Source: Aurelia coerulea (Eukaryota > Cnidaria > Scyphozoa > Semaeostomeae > Ulmaridae). Taken from it: a DNA stretch of 64,000 nucleotides. Shown piece by piece: positions 29,501 through 35,500 of this stretch. Below the pieces are notes generated by a model that saw only the letters and a list, made by a program, of their open reading frames with translations, made no database searches and was not told the DNA's origin. Numbering within the stretch: position 1 is the stretch's first letter; every line of letters begins with the position of its first letter. Where the stretch lies: assembly GCA_039566865.1 (NCBI GenBank), contig CM076949.1, positions 3,014,501 to 3,078,500 on the forward strand, read 5' to 3'. A program made the position numbers and the translations under genes.

Positions 29501-32500
29501 TTACTTATCTTTTTGAACTGAATGACTTCAAAGAAACTTCAGCTATTTCTCTATAATTCTACCGTTGAAATTTTCTGAAATCTTCAATATTTTCAGAATT
29601 AGAGTGTTTTTCTACCTTTTTAAGAATTCAATAAAAATTTTCAAAAAAGGTTAAAACCATCGTATTTCCTAAACTGTCTGAAGCAACATGAAATAATTTC
29701 GAATAAAACCATAGTTTATGGATGTCTACAATATGGTATCAAGCAAAAGTCTGTCACTTTTCTGGTTCATGGTTTAGAAGTTTGATGACGTCACACCCTC
29801 AAATGAGTTAAAATGTAACATACGCTGAAATTTCGGAAAATATTGAAAACTTTTGAAAAGTCCAACGGTAGAATCAAAGATAAGTAACTAAAGTTCGCTT
29901 CAAGCCACTCAGTCAGAAGAAATAGATCACAGAATTTTACACCCAGCTTTTTACGCCGAGTTAAAGATTTGACAGCTATGTTGTGTTTTGGTTTTTGCCA
30001 AGCATCCGACGGTTTTATGAACATTAAGAAGCTAAGCTTATCGAAGTAGTGTCTTTGTCCTTTTTCTCCTTGTGACCACAGTTCGTGATTCTTTGTGCCT
30101 GAAAATTACAGAGAGTTGGCGACTCTCCTCACTCTAGATAGCAGGCTTGATAGAGTAGGGGACCTGAACCACCAACTGTCAGATTGGTAGTAATCATCCC
30201 ACCACCACCACCACCACCACCATTTCGTAGGTTCGGAATTACCATTCAAAGTTCCAACACACACTGTGTTTATATATATACATTATTATTTATACACGAT
30301 AAAATCCCTTCAGCCAAACTTAATATACATAACTACAAACCCTACAAAAAAATATATAAAAAATGAATTTCATTGTTCTAGGGTGGGGCTGATCTTCCAG
30401 GGAGTCGTGTTTGAGTTGAATTTAGCTCCTCAAATGTATTTTGAGGTGTTTGTTAAATTGTTGCAAAGTAGAGAGCTCCCTGATGGTAGTAGGGATCTCG
30501 TTCCAAGCTTTCAGACCCGAATAATGAAAGCTTTTCTTTGAATACTCAAGATTATATCTTGGAATTTGAATATCCGTGCAGTTTCTTGTTTTATAATTTG
30601 AGTGCGTGTTTCTTGTTTGATATCTATCCCAAAGGCTTTCAGGGCAAATCTTATTCATCATCTTATAGGTCATCACCGATCGGTCAAATTTTATTAGTTG
30701 TTCTACCGTCAACCAGTCACTAGACCACTGATCTTTGATTTTTGCCCTTTCTATAATAGAATGTGCTCTGTTTTGAAGACGTTGAAGGGCTTCTACTTTT
30801 GTGTTGGAGAGAGACCCCCAAATGACGTTTGCATATCGTAAATGACTCTCCACAAGGGCATGGTAAATGTTAACCAGCTGGGATTGCGGAACGATTTTCA
30901 TTAACTTTTTCAGAGACCATAGTCCACCGGAGACTTTCCCTTTAACTTTCTTGAATTGTTCGTTCCAATTTAATCCCCCATCAACAATGATACCTAGTGA
31001 TTTTGTCTCCTTAACATGCTTAATTTCTGAGCCATTCGACGTAAGTGGCTCATGGGATGATATCTTGTTCGTTCTTCTTGGGTGCCCAATTAACATGTAT
31101 TCGGTTTTTTGTGGATTAATGCTTAGTTTGTTAATTCTCATCCACTCCGAAATATTCGTCATTTCCTCCCGTGCATTTTCAAAAAGCTGTTCTTTGCTAT
31201 CTGACGTCAAAGTCACATGTGTGTCATCAGCGTACAAGCCCGCTTTAGAGAGCTTAAGGCAATTTTCAAAATCATTTAGATAGATGATGAATAAGAGCGG
31301 GCCCAGACAAGATCCTTGAGGAATGCCACATGCAACTAAACTATCACTGGATTTTTGATCACCTAAAGAACAGTACTGTTTCCTATTATTCAAGTACGAG
31401 GCAAACCAGTCACCTGCAATACCTCTGACACCAATGGCGTTCAATTTGTCAACCATTATTTCGTGATCTACAGTATCAAAGGCTTTCTTCAGATCAAGAA
31501 ACACAGACAGATTCAATTGCTTTTTGTCAATGTTTCCATACCAGTTATCAGTGCAATTTATCAAGGATGTTATCCTGGAATGAAGTTTACGGAAAGCAGA
31601 TTGACTCGGTGTCAGGATATTGTTTGTTGTTGAAAAATTATGCAGCTGATCGTGCACAATTTTTTCAAATATCCTTGCAAAAACAGAAATGATTGAGATG
31701 GGCCTATAATTGTTTGCGTCACTTTTGTTGCCAGCTTTGAAAATTGGGGTCACCCTTGCTTATTTCCAAAAGTCTGGGAAAACTCCAGATTCCATGGAAG
31801 AATTATAGATCATCACCAATGGTTTACAGATGAAGTCTGCTGCATCTTTGACAAGCATTGTAGAGACTTTATCAGATCCAGGTTTAAAATATGCCAAGCA
31901 TATTTACCCCTGGTTTTGCTGACGTTTGCCTTTGCAAGCTCACTTCCACAGTTCCTTAGGGTGTGTTTAATTAAAACCAATCCTGAAAACGTTAGACTTG
32001 GTAGGCTCAGAATTTCTGTTTGATTGACTCCGAAATTGTCAAGGCGATAGGTTCGGTATATTTGGAAGGCCTTCTTGACCTTCTGCTTCAAAAGGCAGAA
32101 GGTTTGGCAGAATGCGCGAAGAGATTCTCGTTTCCAATAGTGAATTGCAATTGTGAACCTAAAACCTGCTGCTTTAATGATTTTTGTGTTTGATTGGGAA
32201 ATGTGTTTCACCTCGGCGAAGTTTGCTGTTTTCAGAATTTGGTGGGTTTGCAATCACCAATCAAGCAAACCTTAATCTTTTATGTTTTCGGTCACTGGCG
32301 TTGTGAGCCAATGCTTTGATGAGATCCCGTGTGTTATATGACAAATTGTACTTAGGTAGCTTCATACCTATATTGAGTTTTGAAAACCATTATTAAAACA
32401 CACTTACACTTAAACATTTTCTTCTCGGAATTTTCACTGCCCTCCGGCAGCCTCCTCAGTGAGAATTAGTTTTTTAAACATATCGGTTAGTCTATCTATC

Positions 32501-35500
32501 AATAAAGTAATCAGCCATAATCATTTATCTCAGATTCTTACCAAATCTGACAATTTTACTTTCCTTATTAAACACAGATGGAAGAATTGGCGCAAAGAAT
32601 TTTCAACGAAGGTGAAAGTTTGCGACAAGAAAATGCTGACAGGCAAACAAAAGAAGTAAACAAGGGCATGATGGGGAAAATAAAAACATTCTTTGGTACT
32701 GGTTTTGATGACGAGGAAATCTCCCATGATTCAAAGCTGGAAGAGCTGCTAGATGCTATATGTAATCAGCTGGCAGATATATTTGGTGTAAGTCTTTTTG
32801 AAGATCTATAAATCTTGGGGTTAGTGGCCTACTGGGTGAACCAACTTGAATTGAGAGGTGTAGAATCCAAAGTATGACACCAATGGTTAGACTTACTTAA
32901 TAGGGACCTGAAGCGAAAGCGTTTATTGATGGAAATGTGCCGGGTGTCCCAAAAAAATGTATGCGGATTTGGTTGACTCTAGCGATGTGAATTTAGCTTC
33001 AATCGATGTCTAATCACTCTAAAAATGTTCTCGATAGTTAACTTGAACATAGGTACCTCGTTTCTTGGTATTGGTGCTTTGAGAGCAGAGATGTTAATCT
33101 TGAAAGCTCAAATTTGCCTCTTCCTGCAAGCCAGAGGATTAGCCTTTTGGCCTAAGCAAATTCTTAAGGCACAGCGTATAAATCAACGATAACCTTGATA
33201 AAGTTTGAACAATATTAAATCTTATGTTATTCTGTTTAAATAAGTAAATTGATGAAATAAGTAGGGTCGAATCGTGAGTGTATGTAAGAGAGCATATAAG
33301 GTGTCAGTAGTAAACATATACGTCATCTTCCTCTCTCTGTACATTTTGAAAAAATTGTCTTTGATCTTGTGTTTAAACGTGTTGATATTGTCTGTGAATT
33401 TTAAGTCAGATACTAGACTATCCATATTTTTGGCCTCAGGTAAGGCAGAAATGTTTGGCCCGTGTTACTTTTACGAAATGGGACGATTAATTTAAACGTA
33501 GAACTTTGTGTATTCGACTGTGGCCGACTGGATGGAATATTTCGTCAGCATAAGCGGGAGCAGTTCCTTTGAAAAATTGTTTGTTTCTATTCATCTAAAA
33601 TATTACAATACATGTTACATCTACATCCTACTATACTTGCTAATTACTATACGACTATACAACACTACATGGACGATACCACAGGTAGCAAAAGACAATG
33701 ACTATCCCCGTGGCTATTAACATAAAGACATGCAAATAGATTGAAATTAAGTCAACAACTACAAAAGCTATTAATTACTGATAAATACTGGGATCTGTTT
33801 CACATTAGATGTCAGGCCAGCATAGGCGCATGATGCCGAATAACAGGAACCCCGGACGAGAGAACAACAGCGACAGGAGTTGCTACCAACGCTGATCTCC
33901 CTCCAGAATCCCATTAAAACATTTCATTATATTTACGCAGATATTTTAAAACGGCAGCAGCTTTTTAACGTCTATTAGTTGAGTATCTTTTAATGCATTT
34001 CTTGATAAATTATTGATAGCAGTTGTTTCTTTCAGTTTTCCCCACCCACATCACCAAAACTAACAGGCCAATTTGACTCCGTTGATGGTGGACAACGCCC
34101 TAAGCCATTTGTATCAGATAAGTATTACGAAGATGGGAGACTGTTACCAGAGCATATTGTTGAAAATGATGGAAGTATAACTCTCACAGAGAAAGGAAGA
34201 CAACAAGTAAGTGAGACAAAAGTAACTTTTATCTGCAATTTAAGAATTCGAATATTGCAATTCAGAAATCAGTTATTTGGTTATTTACTTCACAGGTGGC
34301 GGAGAATGGTTCAGTATTTTTAAAATGGAATTGTTCAGTTTAAAATTAGTAAAAAACAAACCTTTCTTGTCAACTTGAGTATTTCTGAGACAACAGCAAC
34401 AACACTAAACAGTCGTTTGCACGTTGGCCTAAGGATCAGATTCACAGAGAAATCAGACATTTAACTGACAAGAAAGGTTTGTTTTTACTAATTTTAAACT
34501 GAACAATTCCATTTTAAAAATAACGAACCATTCTCCGCCACCTGTGTTTACTTTCAGTAGGATTCGGCTCAAAGACAGCCAACCAATTCGGTTAATTCCT
34601 TATCTTTGGAGACTCTTCAAGCCAAAGGATTTACAATGTGCCATTTTTAGATTGATGTAAATTGTTGTATTTATTGTATATCAACTTAAAAATAACTACA
34701 ACTACTATTTACGTTTAGCTGTGCCTCTCATAGTGGGAAAAGACCCAAGGTCATCGTGTTCCCACTATGGGAGACACTTACAATGAACTAGCCATTACAA
34801 AGTACATATAACACATAACACAACACAAGGCAAAAGGGGTGGCTGCTGCAACGCACGTTGGAAATTGTTTTATTAATATGACGTTTTATTAATAAATCTT
34901 TTGTTGGATACCTTTCTTATTGGCGGTAGGTACTGGGAGTTTTAGATCGGTTCAAATATAGGAGGAAAATTCGACTCCTTGACAAAACTGCAACGGTATC
35001 AAGGATGCGTGGGTTTTGATAGCATAAAGAGAGACTTTGTATTTTGCTAGCAAAGTTTAATTTCTTTCGATTTTTCTTCCACACAGATCATGCAGAAGCT
35101 TCGTTATTTTGACATCAAAGGAGCAGCTCCCTTCGACCTTGAACCTGTCAGGAGCTATGAGATACATGCACTGGTCAGATGGATGTATCAACTGTCGACA
35201 CGACTAAATGATAAGGTACAGCACTTTTTATAGTTAATCTACCCCACCGAGAAAAACTTTATAAGCGCCCCTGGCGGCATCTGAATATCCCTTACCAAAG
35301 GGATTTATTTCATAAGTAAGCACTAAGGGTTCCAATTGGAATAGAAACGGCTTCTGTGTTTTGTTAGATTGTCGGTGTTTGTTTGTTCATCGTTGCTTGT
35401 TGGCTGCAGGAGAGATGTGCTTGATCACACCTCTTGTGGTATAGTTGTGTAAATCGTCTTGTGAATCGTCTCGTTTTATGTTGTAATCGTTTTCGTATTT

